16,195 bases of DNA, taken from assembly GCA_013153915.1 (NCBI GenBank), contig JAADDL010000152.1, positions 1-16,195 on the forward strand, written 5' to 3'. The notes beneath the pieces were generated by a model that worked only from the letters and a program-made list of their open reading frames with translations, had not been told where the DNA came from and did no database searches. This document shows, one piece after another, positions 7,681-14,068 of this stretch. The position numbers and the translations under genes are program-made. Numbering within the stretch: the first letter of the stretch is position 1; each line of letters begins with the position of its first letter. The DNA comes from Campylobacterota bacterium (lineage in GTDB: Bacteria > Campylobacterota > Campylobacteria > Campylobacterales > JALSKU01).

Positions 7681-8446
7681 ATCTTCTATCTCTTTTTTCA
7701 AAAATCGCACATTTCGTGTAACCGAAACTTTTAGCGTAAGAGATAAGTTTGTCCGATTCGTATCCGACTTGCTCGGGTTTATGGGCGTCCGAACAAAATG
7801 TGACGGGTATATCTTCGTCGGATATCAACTCCATAAGTTTTTGGGAAGGGTATATCTCCTTGCAAGGTTTTCTAAGCCCCGCACTATTTAACTCTATCGT
7901 CATATTTGCTTTTTTTATAGCTTTGATAGCGTTTTTCGCTATCAACCTCACATCCTTTTTCGGAAGAAATTTAAAAACTTTTATCAAATCCAAATGAGCC
8001 ACAATATCATAATCGCCGCTTTTAGCCATCATTTCGATAGCATCAAAATAGTCTTGCCAAATTTTATCTATATCTTTTTCTTTGTATTCGCCTATAAACT
8101 CGGGGTTATCAAACCCCCAGCCGCTTAAAAAATGAACCGAGCCCACCAAAAAATCCACATCCGCTTTCAATACTCTCTCATCAACATATCCCGGCAAAAA
8201 ATCAACCTCATATCCCAGTAAAATCGTTATCTTATCCTTATATCGCTCTTTTAGCTCGTTGATACTGTTTTCATAACTTCTCATATCCTCAAAACTCATT
8301 CGATACTTTTCGTCAAAATTCATAGGGGCATGGTCGCTAAAACCGAAATATTCCGTTTTATTTTTTATAGCCTGCTCTACATACTCAAAAGGCTCTCCCT
8401 CGGCGTGATTGCATAGCTTGGTGTGGTTGTGTATATCGACTTTCAT
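7667..8446 (-). CDS. PHP-domain histidinol-phosphatase (HisJ/HisK type)
   Basis: The 259-residue protein belongs to the PHP metal-dependent phosphoesterases. Its likely reaction is histidinol phosphate to histidinol, the penultimate step of histidine synthesis, in the cytoplasm. The metal ligands expected for this fold are visible: DIHNHT (His6, His8), SDH (Asp38, His39), GYEVD (Glu80), GSVHF (His105), AHLDL (His151) and CSDAHKPEQVG (Asp220, His222). The order and spacing match the histidinol-phosphatase subgroup better than the DNA polymerase or YcdX-type PHP proteins. The start has GAGGAA about six bases upstream of ATG. It diverges from cheZ and precedes glnA on the same strand, so both minus-strand genes serve amino-acid synthesis. 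No other his genes are present to confirm the substrate, so a different sugar or polyol phosphate remains possible. Confidence 0.85.
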   Translation of the reverse strand: MKVDIHNHTKLCNHAEGEPFEYVEQAIKNKTEYFGFSDHAPMNFDEKYRMSFEDMRSYENSINELKERYKDKITILLGYEVDFLPGYVDERVLKADVDFLVGSVHFLSGWGFDNPEFIGEYKEKDIDKIWQDYFDAIEMMAKSGDYDIVAHLDLIKVFKFLPKKDVRLIAKNAIKAIKKANMTIELNSAGLRKPCKEIYPSQKLMELISDEDIPVTFCSDAHKPEQVGYESDKLISYAKSFGYTKCAIFEKRDRRLINF

Positions 8447-8473
8447 CTATTCCTCAATTTTATTTTAATGGAA

Positions 8474-8484
8474 ATTATATTATA
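8474..8484 (-). promoter_or_regulatory. Putative -10 region for the phosphatase gene
   Basis: On the minus strand the divergent spacer contains TATAAT twice in register, at 8479-8484 and 8474-8479. Either would give a leader of about 20-30 bases before the ATG at 8446. The elements overlap the -10 of the oppositely oriented cheZ promoter, so the two polymerases would compete for the same DNA. Based on consensus only. Confidence 0.45.
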
Positions 8485-8486
8485 AT
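8481..8486 (+). promoter_or_regulatory. Putative -10 element for cheZ and the downstream run
   Basis: A consensus TATAAT at 8481-8486 lies 31 bases before the cheZ ATG at 8518, which itself has a good GGAG ribosome site (ACGGAGAAAG, 8507-8516). Upstream is AT-rich with no -35, as usual in Campylobacterota. No sigma-54 (GG-N10-GC) or sigma-28 signature was seen, so this chemotaxis gene looks housekeeping-controlled. Confidence 0.5.
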
Positions 8487-8517
8487 AGCTAAAATATTTC
8501 AACAAACGGAGAAAGTT

Positions 8518-9219
8518 ATGACACAAGAGGAGTTAGATGCTTTGATGGCCGGGGGATTGGACGACGAAGACGAACAAACGGACTCAAACTCCGAAACAAA
8601 CGATGAAGATACAAAGACCGAAGATATCGCCGAAGAAGATGTAAAAGACGAAGAGTACAAACTGCAAGCCGACAAAGCTTGGCCTCCGCCACCTCCTACC
8701 GAAGACCATAAAGTGGTGGAGCAACTTGACGATGTCACCAAAGACTCCGAGGTAAAAGCTACAGAGATATTCGACAAGCTCGAAGCTATAAGCGATTTTA
8801 TCATGCAGGTTGAAAACGATGCCAACGACGTGTCGGCTATCGTTCAAAAAAATATAGAAGTATTTGAAAAACTTACCGGTAAATTCCCTGAAATTGGAAT
8901 ATTCCAAGAGAGTTTGGAAAATAACCAAAGAGCCCTAAAAGATATAGAAAACCTTATCTCCAACGCTCAAATGTCTAGCGATGAAATCATGATGATTATG
9001 GATATCATGCAGTATCAAGATATACACAGACAAAAGATAGAGAGGGTTATAAACGTCATAAGAACCTTAGCCGGATACATGAACTCTTTATTCTCGGCGG
9101 AAAAGGACGACAGCAAGAGAGTAAGCTCTGCGGTACATATAGCCGGAGATTCGTCCACCGAGGATGTAGTTAGCAACGATGACATAGAAGCCTTGATAGA
9201 GTCTTTGGGGAAAAAATAG
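8518..9219 (+). CDS. cheZ: CheZ-type CheY-phosphate phosphatase, Campylobacterota form
   Basis: CheZ dephosphorylates the response regulator CheY-P to end a chemotaxis signal. The 233 residues divide into an N-terminal motif (TQEELDALMAG, 2-12), a very acidic low-complexity stretch (about 14-48), a W-PPPPP run (55-60), a helical core (about 75-195) and a variable acidic tail. In the core, YQDIHRQKIERVINVI aligns with the E. coli CheZ catalytic helix (QDLTGQ), keeping the catalytic Asp and Gln as Asp168 and Gln172. The tail ends DDIEALIESLGKK, very like the CheY-binding C-terminus of E. coli CheZ. The N-terminal motif looks like the CheY-binding FliM N-terminus. H. pylori HP0170 is a demonstrated remote CheZ and is likewise next to a U32 protein. 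It is the first gene of the long plus-strand run. Confidence 0.9.
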   Translation: MTQEELDALMAGGLDDEDEQTDSNSETNDEDTKTEDIAEEDVKDEEYKLQADKAWPPPPPTEDHKVVEQLDDVTKDSEVKATEIFDKLEAISDFIMQVENDANDVSAIVQKNIEVFEKLTGKFPEIGIFQESLENNQRALKDIENLISNAQMSSDEIMMIMDIMQYQDIHRQKIERVINVIRTLAGYMNSLFSAEKDDSKRVSSAVHIAGDSSTEDVVSNDDIEALIESLGKK

Positions 9220-9224
9220 AAAAT

Positions 9225-10493
9225 ATGCCAAACATTGTAGAACTTCTATCCCCCGCCGGCAATCTTCAAAAGACCAAGATTGCCGTAAAATACGGTGCCG
9301 ATGCGGTATACGGCGGGTTTAGTTCTTTGAGTTTAAGAAACAGATCCGTAAAAGAGTTTGATGAAAACAGCTTTAAAGAGGCGGTTAATTTTGTGCATAG
9401 CCATGGTAAAAAAGTCTATTTTACCCTCAATGGATTTCCGTACAACTCACAAATCAAACTCGTACAAAAGAGTATCGAAAAAGCGGTAGAGATAGGCGTA
9501 GACGCTTTTATAGTTTCTACTCCCGGGGTTATAAAACTATCAAAAAAGATAGCGCCCGATATGCCTTTGCACCTATCTACCCAAGCAAACGTTATGAACT
9601 ATTTGGATGCGGAGGTGTATTATGACCTTGGCGTCAAGAGAGTTATAGCCGCAAGAGAGATAAGTCTAAAAGATTTGGAAGAGATAAAAAAAAGATTGCC
9701 CAAGCTGGAGCTTGAGATATTCGTACACGGTTCAATGTGCTTTGCGTATAGCGGCAGGTGTCTTATTAGCTCTTTGCAAAGCGGCAGAGTGCCAAACAGG
9801 GGAAGTTGCGCCAATGATTGCAGATTTCCTTATACTCTATACGCAAAAAACGAAGAAAACGGCACTCTGCTAAAACTGGAAGAGGATGAAAACGGCACCC
9901 ACATCATGAACGCAAAAGATTTAAACCTTTCATCCTATGTAGACGAGATATTAAAAAGCGGAGTTATAGACTCTTTAAAGATAGAAGGCAGAACAAAAAG
10001 TCCGTACTATACCGCCATAGTGACAAAAACATACAAAACGGCTATAGAGGATTTTTATAACGGCGACTTTGATGCCAAAAAATATGAAAAAGAGCTTTTA
10101 AGCACGAAGCATAGAGGATTTAACGACGGATATCTCGTAAAAAGACCTTATGAAAAGGATGGAACGCAAAACATCAAAGAGTCCATCAGCGAAGGAACTC
10201 ATCAAGTTTATGCTTTGGTGGACGAAAACGGGGAGTACTTTTTTGCAAGAGACAAAGTGGAGCTTCAAACGGCATACGAGATAGTTCTTCCTTTCGGTGG
10301 CGATTTACAAGAGTGCGACAACGATATAGGCACTATCTATCGAAAAGAGGGTAGATATTTTATAGTGTTTAAAAAAATGGTAGCTAAAAATAATAAAACT
10401 TACGAAGCCATACATAGCGGCAATACTAACGGTATAAAACTTCCGTGCAGATTGCCCGGATTTAGCTTTTTTAGAAAAGAGATAAAAGGATAA
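9225..10493 (+). CDS. trhP: U32 family protein, probable tRNA uridine 5-hydroxylation protein TrhP
   Basis: This is a member of the 'peptidase U32' family, long called collagenase PrtC. Characterised members (TrhP/YegQ) take part with prephenate in making 5-hydroxyuridine at tRNA position 34. The 422-residue protein opens with LLSPAGNLQKTKIAVKYGADAVYGG, the standard N-terminus (a TIM-barrel-like domain). The family signature is EIFVHGSMCFAYSGRCLIS around 164-182. Four cysteines, 172, 179, 195 and 199, are candidates for the iron-sulfur cluster of the RNA-hydroxylation members. LKIEGRTKSPYYTAIVT follows further on. The ATG is six bases after the cheZ stop with a poorly placed ribosome site (GGGG within the end of cheZ), suggesting coupling to cheZ. 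The neighbour pairing with cheZ matches H. pylori HP0169-HP0170. The protease role is doubtful. Confidence 0.85.
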   Translation: MPNIVELLSPAGNLQKTKIAVKYGADAVYGGFSSLSLRNRSVKEFDENSFKEAVNFVHSHGKKVYFTLNGFPYNSQIKLVQKSIEKAVEIGVDAFIVSTPGVIKLSKKIAPDMPLHLSTQANVMNYLDAEVYYDLGVKRVIAAREISLKDLEEIKKRLPKLELEIFVHGSMCFAYSGRCLISSLQSGRVPNRGSCANDCRFPYTLYAKNEENGTLLKLEEDENGTHIMNAKDLNLSSYVDEILKSGVIDSLKIEGRTKSPYYTAIVTKTYKTAIEDFYNGDFDAKKYEKELLSTKHRGFNDGYLVKRPYEKDGTQNIKESISEGTHQVYALVDENGEYFFARDKVELQTAYEIVLPFGGDLQECDNDIGTIYRKEGRYFIVFKKMVAKNNKTYEAIHSGNTNGIKLPCRLPGFSFFRKEIKG

Positions 10494-10495
10494 AG

Positions 10496-10990
10496 ATGAA
10501 ATTCGTTTCTATCGTTATGGGTAGCAAAAGCGACTACGATGTGATGCAAGAGTGCATAAAGATATTGGATAAATTTTATGTTCCGTATGAGATAATCATC
10601 TCTTCGGCACACAGAAGCCCTAAAAGAACGCATGATTATATAAAAAATGCAGAAAAAAAGGGTGCTAAAGTTTTTATTGCGGGTGCCGGCATGGCGGCTC
10701 ATCTAGCCGGAGCAATAGCGGCGATAACCACAAAACCGGTCATAGGAGTTCCGCTAAAAGGCGGAGCGCTTGACGGTCTTGACGCACTTTTAAGCACCGT
10801 TCAAATGCCGGCAGGTATGCCCGTAGCTACGCTTGCTATGGGAAAAGCCGGAGCCATAAACGCCGCATATCTATCTATGCAAATCCTTGCGCTTGAGGAT
10901 GAGGATCTAAGAGCCAAACTGGAAGAAGATAGGGTGCTAAAAGCAAAAAAGGTAGAGATAGACTCGAGCGAAATAGAGCAATTTTTATAA
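10496..10990 (+). CDS. purE: 5-(carboxyamino)imidazole ribonucleotide mutase (class I PurE)
   Basis: PurE converts N5-CAIR to CAIR in de novo purine synthesis, in the cytoplasm as an octamer. The 164-residue length fits. Motifs seen: MGSKSDYDVM at 8-17 (phosphate/ribose binding), SSAHRSP at 36-42 with the conserved catalytic His39, AGAGMAAHLAG near 62-72, and GVPLKGGALDGLDALLS with the following QMPAGMPVA. The ATG lies two bases after the U32 gene stop, with AAAGGA seven to twelve bases upstream. No purK is seen in the window. H. pylori lacks de novo purine synthesis, so this gene separates the host from that species. C. jejuni has purE at the same place in this gene order (from memory). Confidence 0.96.
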   Translation: MKFVSIVMGSKSDYDVMQECIKILDKFYVPYEIIISSAHRSPKRTHDYIKNAEKKGAKVFIAGAGMAAHLAGAIAAITTKPVIGVPLKGGALDGLDALLSTVQMPAGMPVATLAMGKAGAINAAYLSMQILALEDEDLRAKLEEDRVLKAKKVEIDSSEIEQFL

Positions 10991-10999
10991 GGATTTCGT

Positions 11000-11470
11000 A
11001 TGCAAAACTGGTTAAAATTCGACGAATTTTGTATGTTGGTCGACCTTGACAAAAATGTCGTACAAGATATGATAGATAGAGGTGTCTTAACAACCAAAAC
11101 CCAAGACGGTGAACTCTATATCGAAGCGGATAAAGGCGCTATCGCCGTAATGCCTAAAAAAGAGGATCTTATCCTTCAAAATAGTGACCAAATACCTTTG
11201 GGCACTAAGTTTGTAGAAAAAACCATAGGTACGATACTGCAACTTCACAAAGAGGTGCTTGACGGGAAAGATGAAACTCTAGAGGCTCTAAAAAGCGAAA
11301 ACGAATTTTTAAAAGAGGCTTTACTTTCGATGCAAACACTCTATGATGAAGATAGAAAAACGGTAGAAAATCTAAACGAACAGTTAAAGATAGCGCATAA
11401 AGAACTTGAGTTTTGCAGAAGAAAATACAAAATGATGTGGAATAAAGCAGTTGAAAACTATAAAGGATAG
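11000..11470 (+). CDS. Uncharacterised protein with HTH-like N-terminus and C-terminal coiled coil
   Basis: I do not recognise a characterised homologue; it may belong to a Campylobacterota-specific unknown family (DUF3972 comes to mind, unverified). Residues 1-50 read like a small winged or MerR/excisionase-type helix-turn-helix: a helix (FDEFCMLVDL), a turn, a second helix (VVQDMIDRG) and a strand pair (TTKTQDGELYIEA). Residues 70-150 are a charged heptad-rich coiled coil ending in an aromatic basic patch (RRKYKMMWNKAVENY). There is no signal peptide or membrane segment. TAAGGATTTCGT supplies a Shine-Dalgarno before ATG, nine bases after purE. The stop overlaps the strong ribosome site of the glutaredoxin-like gene. 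C. jejuni has a hypothetical gene at this position between purE and glyQ (from memory). A DNA-binding adaptor role is inference only. Confidence 0.8.
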   Translation: MQNWLKFDEFCMLVDLDKNVVQDMIDRGVLTTKTQDGELYIEADKGAIAVMPKKEDLILQNSDQIPLGTKFVEKTIGTILQLHKEVLDGKDETLEALKSENEFLKEALLSMQTLYDEDRKTVENLNEQLKIAHKELEFCRRKYKMMWNKAVENYKG

Positions 11471-11474
11471 GAGG
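11469..11474 (+). promoter_or_regulatory. Perfect Shine-Dalgarno AGGAGG for the glutaredoxin-like gene
   Basis: AGGAGG lies six bases upstream of the ATG at 11481 and overlaps the TAG stop of the preceding gene (11468-11470). It is the strongest ribosome site I noticed in the window and suggests that this small protein is translated well and coupled to its neighbour. Confidence 0.75.
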
Positions 11475-11480
11475 TAAAAA

Positions 11481-11735
11481 ATGGCGGAAAACAAACCGCA
11501 AAAAAGAGTTGTATTATTTACCGCACCGGGTTGTCACTGGTGTACTACCGCTAAAAATTACTTTAAAAAAAACGGTATCAAATTTAGATTGATAGATATC
11601 AGCAAAGATAGAAGCGCCGCAAAAGATTGTGAAAGACACGGTTGCAGAGGAGTACCGGTCATCATGATAGGAAGCAGATGGATTTGCGGTTTTGATAAAA
11701 ACAAAATAAATAGAGAATTAAACATAAAAGGATAA
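11481..11735 (+). CDS. Glutaredoxin-like thiol-disulfide protein
   Basis: The 84-residue protein has a glutaredoxin/thioredoxin fold: a short N-terminal extension, a strand VVLFTAPGC, the redox pair CHWC at 18-21, a helix, strand FRLIDIS, and the cis-proline motif RGVPVIMIG with Pro59. The active site C-H-W-C differs from the classical C-P-Y-C of glutaredoxins. Three more cysteines, Cys50, Cys55 (CERHGC) and Cys69, are unusual for so small a protein and could form a second disulfide or metal site. No signal peptide is visible, so it is probably cytoplasmic. It follows the HTH/coiled-coil gene and ends two bases before glyQ's GTG. The partner protein is unknown. NrdH-like, Grx-like or metallochaperone roles are all open. 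Confidence 0.87.
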   Translation: MAENKPQKRVVLFTAPGCHWCTTAKNYFKKNGIKFRLIDISKDRSAAKDCERHGCRGVPVIMIGSRWICGFDKNKINRELNIKG

Positions 11736-11737
11736 GA

Positions 11738-12598
11738 GTGCTAAATTTTAGTCAAATGCTTTTAAAACTCCAAGAGTATTGGAGTAATCAAGGATGCAAT
11801 ATAGTCCAACCCTATGATTTGCCGGCGGGTGCAGGTACATTTCACAGTGCAACTTTTTTAAGAAGTCTTGGAAAAAAGCCTTGGAGTGCGGCATATGTAG
11901 CACCCTCACGCCGCCCCACAGACGGCAGATACGGAGAAAATCCCAATAGACTAGGAAGCTACTACCAATTTCAAGTGCTTATAAAACCAAGTCCCGACAA
12001 TATACAGGAGTTGTATTTAAGAAGCTTGGAAGCTTTGGGGCTTGATTTGAAAAAACATGATGTTAGATTTGTCGAAGATAACTGGGAGAGTCCCACTCTC
12101 GGAGCCTGGGGGCTTGGCTGGGAAGTGTGGATAGACGGCATGGAGGTTACGCAGTTTACCTACTTTCAGCAAGTGGGAGGTTTTGCTTGTCATCCCGTTT
12201 CAGTGGAGATAACATACGGAGTGGAAAGACTTGCGATGTATCTACAAGGCGTAGATAATGTATATGATATAGTTTGGAATGAAAACGCAAACGGAGTAAC
12301 GACTTACGGAGACGTTCACAAAGAGAGCGAGTATGAGTTTAGCAAGTATAACTTTGAAGTAGCCGATATAGATATGCTTTTTAAAGAGTTTGATATGGCA
12401 AGCAACGAATGTAAAAACTGTCTTGACAACGATTTGCCTCTTCCGGCATACGACCAATGTCTTATAGCTTCTCATACATTTAACGTACTTGACGCCAGAA
12501 AAGCCATATCCGTAACCAGCAGGCAAAATTATATACTCAAGATTAGAGAATTGGCAAAAGGTTGTGCTGAAAAATGGATGGAGATACAACAAAGATGA
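11738..12598 (+). CDS. glyQ: Glycine--tRNA ligase alpha subunit
   Basis: GlyQ is the catalytic alpha subunit of the bacterial alpha2beta2 glycyl-tRNA synthetase, which charges tRNA-Gly. The 286-residue protein matches the family throughout: LKLQEYWSNQGCNIVQPYD near 10-28, AYVAPSRRPTDGRYGENPNR near 52-71 (ATP site), YYQFQVLIKPSP, VRFVEDNWESPTLGAWGLGWEVW near 110-132, and MEVTQFTYFQQVGG near 135-148. The start is GTG at 11738, with AAGGATAAGA as ribosome site; an alternative ATG nearby would cut conserved residues. The end overlaps the Nif3-like gene by four bases (ATGA). The beta subunit gene glyS is not in the window and must be elsewhere, as in other Campylobacterota. H. pylori has glyQ followed by the same three genes (HP0960-HP0957, from memory). 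Confidence 0.96.
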   Translation: MLNFSQMLLKLQEYWSNQGCNIVQPYDLPAGAGTFHSATFLRSLGKKPWSAAYVAPSRRPTDGRYGENPNRLGSYYQFQVLIKPSPDNIQELYLRSLEALGLDLKKHDVRFVEDNWESPTLGAWGLGWEVWIDGMEVTQFTYFQQVGGFACHPVSVEITYGVERLAMYLQGVDNVYDIVWNENANGVTTYGDVHKESEYEFSKYNFEVADIDMLFKEFDMASNECKNCLDNDLPLPAYDQCLIASHTFNVLDARKAISVTSRQNYILKIRELAKGCAEKWMEIQQR

Positions 12599-13326
12599 AG
12601 ATATCTCAAATGCTTGAAATCCTAAATGAGATAGCACCGTTTGAAACCCAAGAGAGTTGGGACAATAGCGGACTCATAATAGGCTCGGCGGACTTTGAAT
12701 TTGAAAAGATATATCTAAGTCTCGATATTGATAGCCGATTAATCGACAATATAGAAGAAAACTCTTTGCTTATTACGCACCATCCTTTGATATTTAAAGG
12801 CTTAAAAGAGATAAATTACGACAAATACCCTTCAAATATCGTTCAAAAGTTAATCTCGAAAAATATCTCTTTAATAGCGATGCATACAAATTATGACAAA
12901 GCCCACCTAAATCAATATGTAGCCGAGGAGATTTTGGGATACGAAGTGGTTGAAAAGGATGAGTTTGTATGCTATTTTTTGGTTGACGATAGATTTGAAA
13001 GCTTTGCAAAAAGAGTTGCCGACTCTTTAAAACTACCGATTTTAAAAAGTGTGGGAAAAGAGAAATTTATCAAAAAAGCGGCTATCACTACAGGAAGCGG
13101 CGGGGAGTTGATACCTTATATAAAAGCGGATTGCTTTTTAAGCGGTGATATAAAGTATCATCAAGCTTATGAAGCCATGGAAAACGGTCTAAATCTTATA
13201 GAGATTGGACACTTTGAGAGTGAGATATTTTTTGCGGAAAGTTTGAGTAAAAATTTGAAAAAATTTGATATTCAAGCTATAATTGCAAATTCAAAAAACC
13301 CATTTACATATAAAACACTAAACTAA
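12595..13326 (+). CDS. Nif3-like dinuclear metal-binding protein (DUF34/YbgI)
   Basis: Members of the NIF3/YbgI family bind two metal ions; their cellular role is not settled (GTP cyclohydrolase-like or metal-related functions have been suggested). The 243-residue protein shows the two metal-binding halves: LLITHHPLIFKG near 58-69 (His62, His63), MHTNYDKAHLNQ with Asp101, and SGDIKYHQAYEA plus IEIGHFESE at 202-210 with His206 and Glu210. The length is normal for the short form without the PII-like insert. I chose the ATG at 12595, which overlaps the glyQ TGA (ATGA) and begins with the normal family N-terminus. An in-frame ATG at 12574 would add only seven residues inside glyQ. GGAG at 12580-12583 precedes the chosen start. 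Confidence 0.9.
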   Translation: MKISQMLEILNEIAPFETQESWDNSGLIIGSADFEFEKIYLSLDIDSRLIDNIEENSLLITHHPLIFKGLKEINYDKYPSNIVQKLISKNISLIAMHTNYDKAHLNQYVAEEILGYEVVEKDEFVCYFLVDDRFESFAKRVADSLKLPILKSVGKEKFIKKAAITTGSGGELIPYIKADCFLSGDIKYHQAYEAMENGLNLIEIGHFESEIFFAESLSKNLKKFDIQAIIANSKNPFTYKTLN

Positions 13327-13334
13327 GGACTAAA

Positions 13335-14054
13335 ATGAACAAGTATTTAAAACAACTTATAGAGTTGGCGGAGATAGATAAGGAGATTGACGACTTCGGC
13401 CCAAAAATCGAAGCCGTTAAAAAAGAGTTGCAAACGGTAGTAAAGAAACAAGACGATCTTATAGCTAAAAAAGAAAATTATATAAATGAGAAAAAAGAGG
13501 ACGAATTAAAAATCAGACAATATGAATTACATATAGAAGAGTTAAGCGAAAAACTTAAAGAGATCGGCAAAAAAAGTGCCGCGGTCAAATCCGAAAAAGA
13601 GATGAAAGCTTTGCAACTTGAAGAAGACATCGCAAAAGAGCAATTAGACCATGCAAACGAAGAGATTGAAAGATTGCAGAAAGCTATCGAAACAAAAGAG
13701 GAACTCATAGAAAAAATAGAAGAAGAGCTAAAAGAAATCTCTAAAATAGTCGAGGAGACAAAAGAGAAAATTGAGCAAAAACTAAATGAACTTGAGGAAA
13801 AAAGAAAAGAGGTTTACGCCAAACGAGAAAAACTTGTATCGAAAATAAATCAAAAAATCCTTGAATTTTATTATAAAGTTAGAAAATGGGCGGGAAATAC
13901 TACCGTCGTGCCGGTTAAAAAACAAGCATGTTATGGATGCTATATGAGAATTAATGATAAAACTTACGCTTCAGTTATCAAAAGCGAAGATATTGTCACT
14001 TGCCCTCACTGCGGTAGAATCCTTTATATTGAGGATGCCGCTCAAGAGTCATAG
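13335..14054 (+). CDS. flgZ: Coiled-coil C4 zinc-ribbon protein, HP0958/FlgZ type
   Basis: The 239-residue protein is a long antiparallel coiled coil (about residues 5-180, dense in K and E) followed by a C4 zinc ribbon with CYGC at 199-202 and CPHC at 223-226. The H. pylori homologue HP0958 (FlgZ) stabilises the flagellar sigma factor RpoN and binds flagellin mRNA, and is needed for flagella. Its gene also lies between a Nif3-like gene and waaA. Homologues in other phyla are simply annotated zinc-ribbon proteins (DUF164/CT398), so the RpoN link here is inferred by orthology and synteny, not shown. Note that the name FlgZ is also used for an unrelated PilZ protein in Pseudomonas. The ATG is eight bases after the Nif3 gene stop with AAGGAC at hand. 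Confidence 0.85.
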   Translation: MNKYLKQLIELAEIDKEIDDFGPKIEAVKKELQTVVKKQDDLIAKKENYINEKKEDELKIRQYELHIEELSEKLKEIGKKSAAVKSEKEMKALQLEEDIAKEQLDHANEEIERLQKAIETKEELIEKIEEELKEISKIVEETKEKIEQKLNELEEKRKEVYAKREKLVSKINQKILEFYYKVRKWAGNTTVVPVKKQACYGCYMRINDKTYASVIKSEDIVTCPHCGRILYIEDAAQES

Positions 14055-14068
14055 AAAAAGTTAAGGCA

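Noticed and set aside
8499..8928. Two antisense open frames (108 and 114 codons) across cheZ, one Ser-rich
   Set aside because: They mirror the acidic low-complexity part of cheZ (Asp/Glu codons read backwards give Ser/Val/Phe), lack a ribosome site and resemble no family.
9225..10493. Annotating the U32 protein as a secreted collagenase/protease virulence factor
   Set aside because: There is no signal peptide and the cysteine pattern fits the RNA-hydroxylation members. The collagenase label is historical.
12574..12594. Upstream ATG extending the Nif3-like protein by seven residues
   Set aside because: The ATG at 12595 gives the usual family N-terminus, forms the ATGA overlap with glyQ and has GGAG at a workable distance.
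13278..13283. TATAAT inside the 3' end of the Nif3-like gene, about 50 bases before flgZ
   Set aside because: A single hexamer in AT-rich coding DNA is expected by chance. It could be an internal promoter, but no other element supports it.
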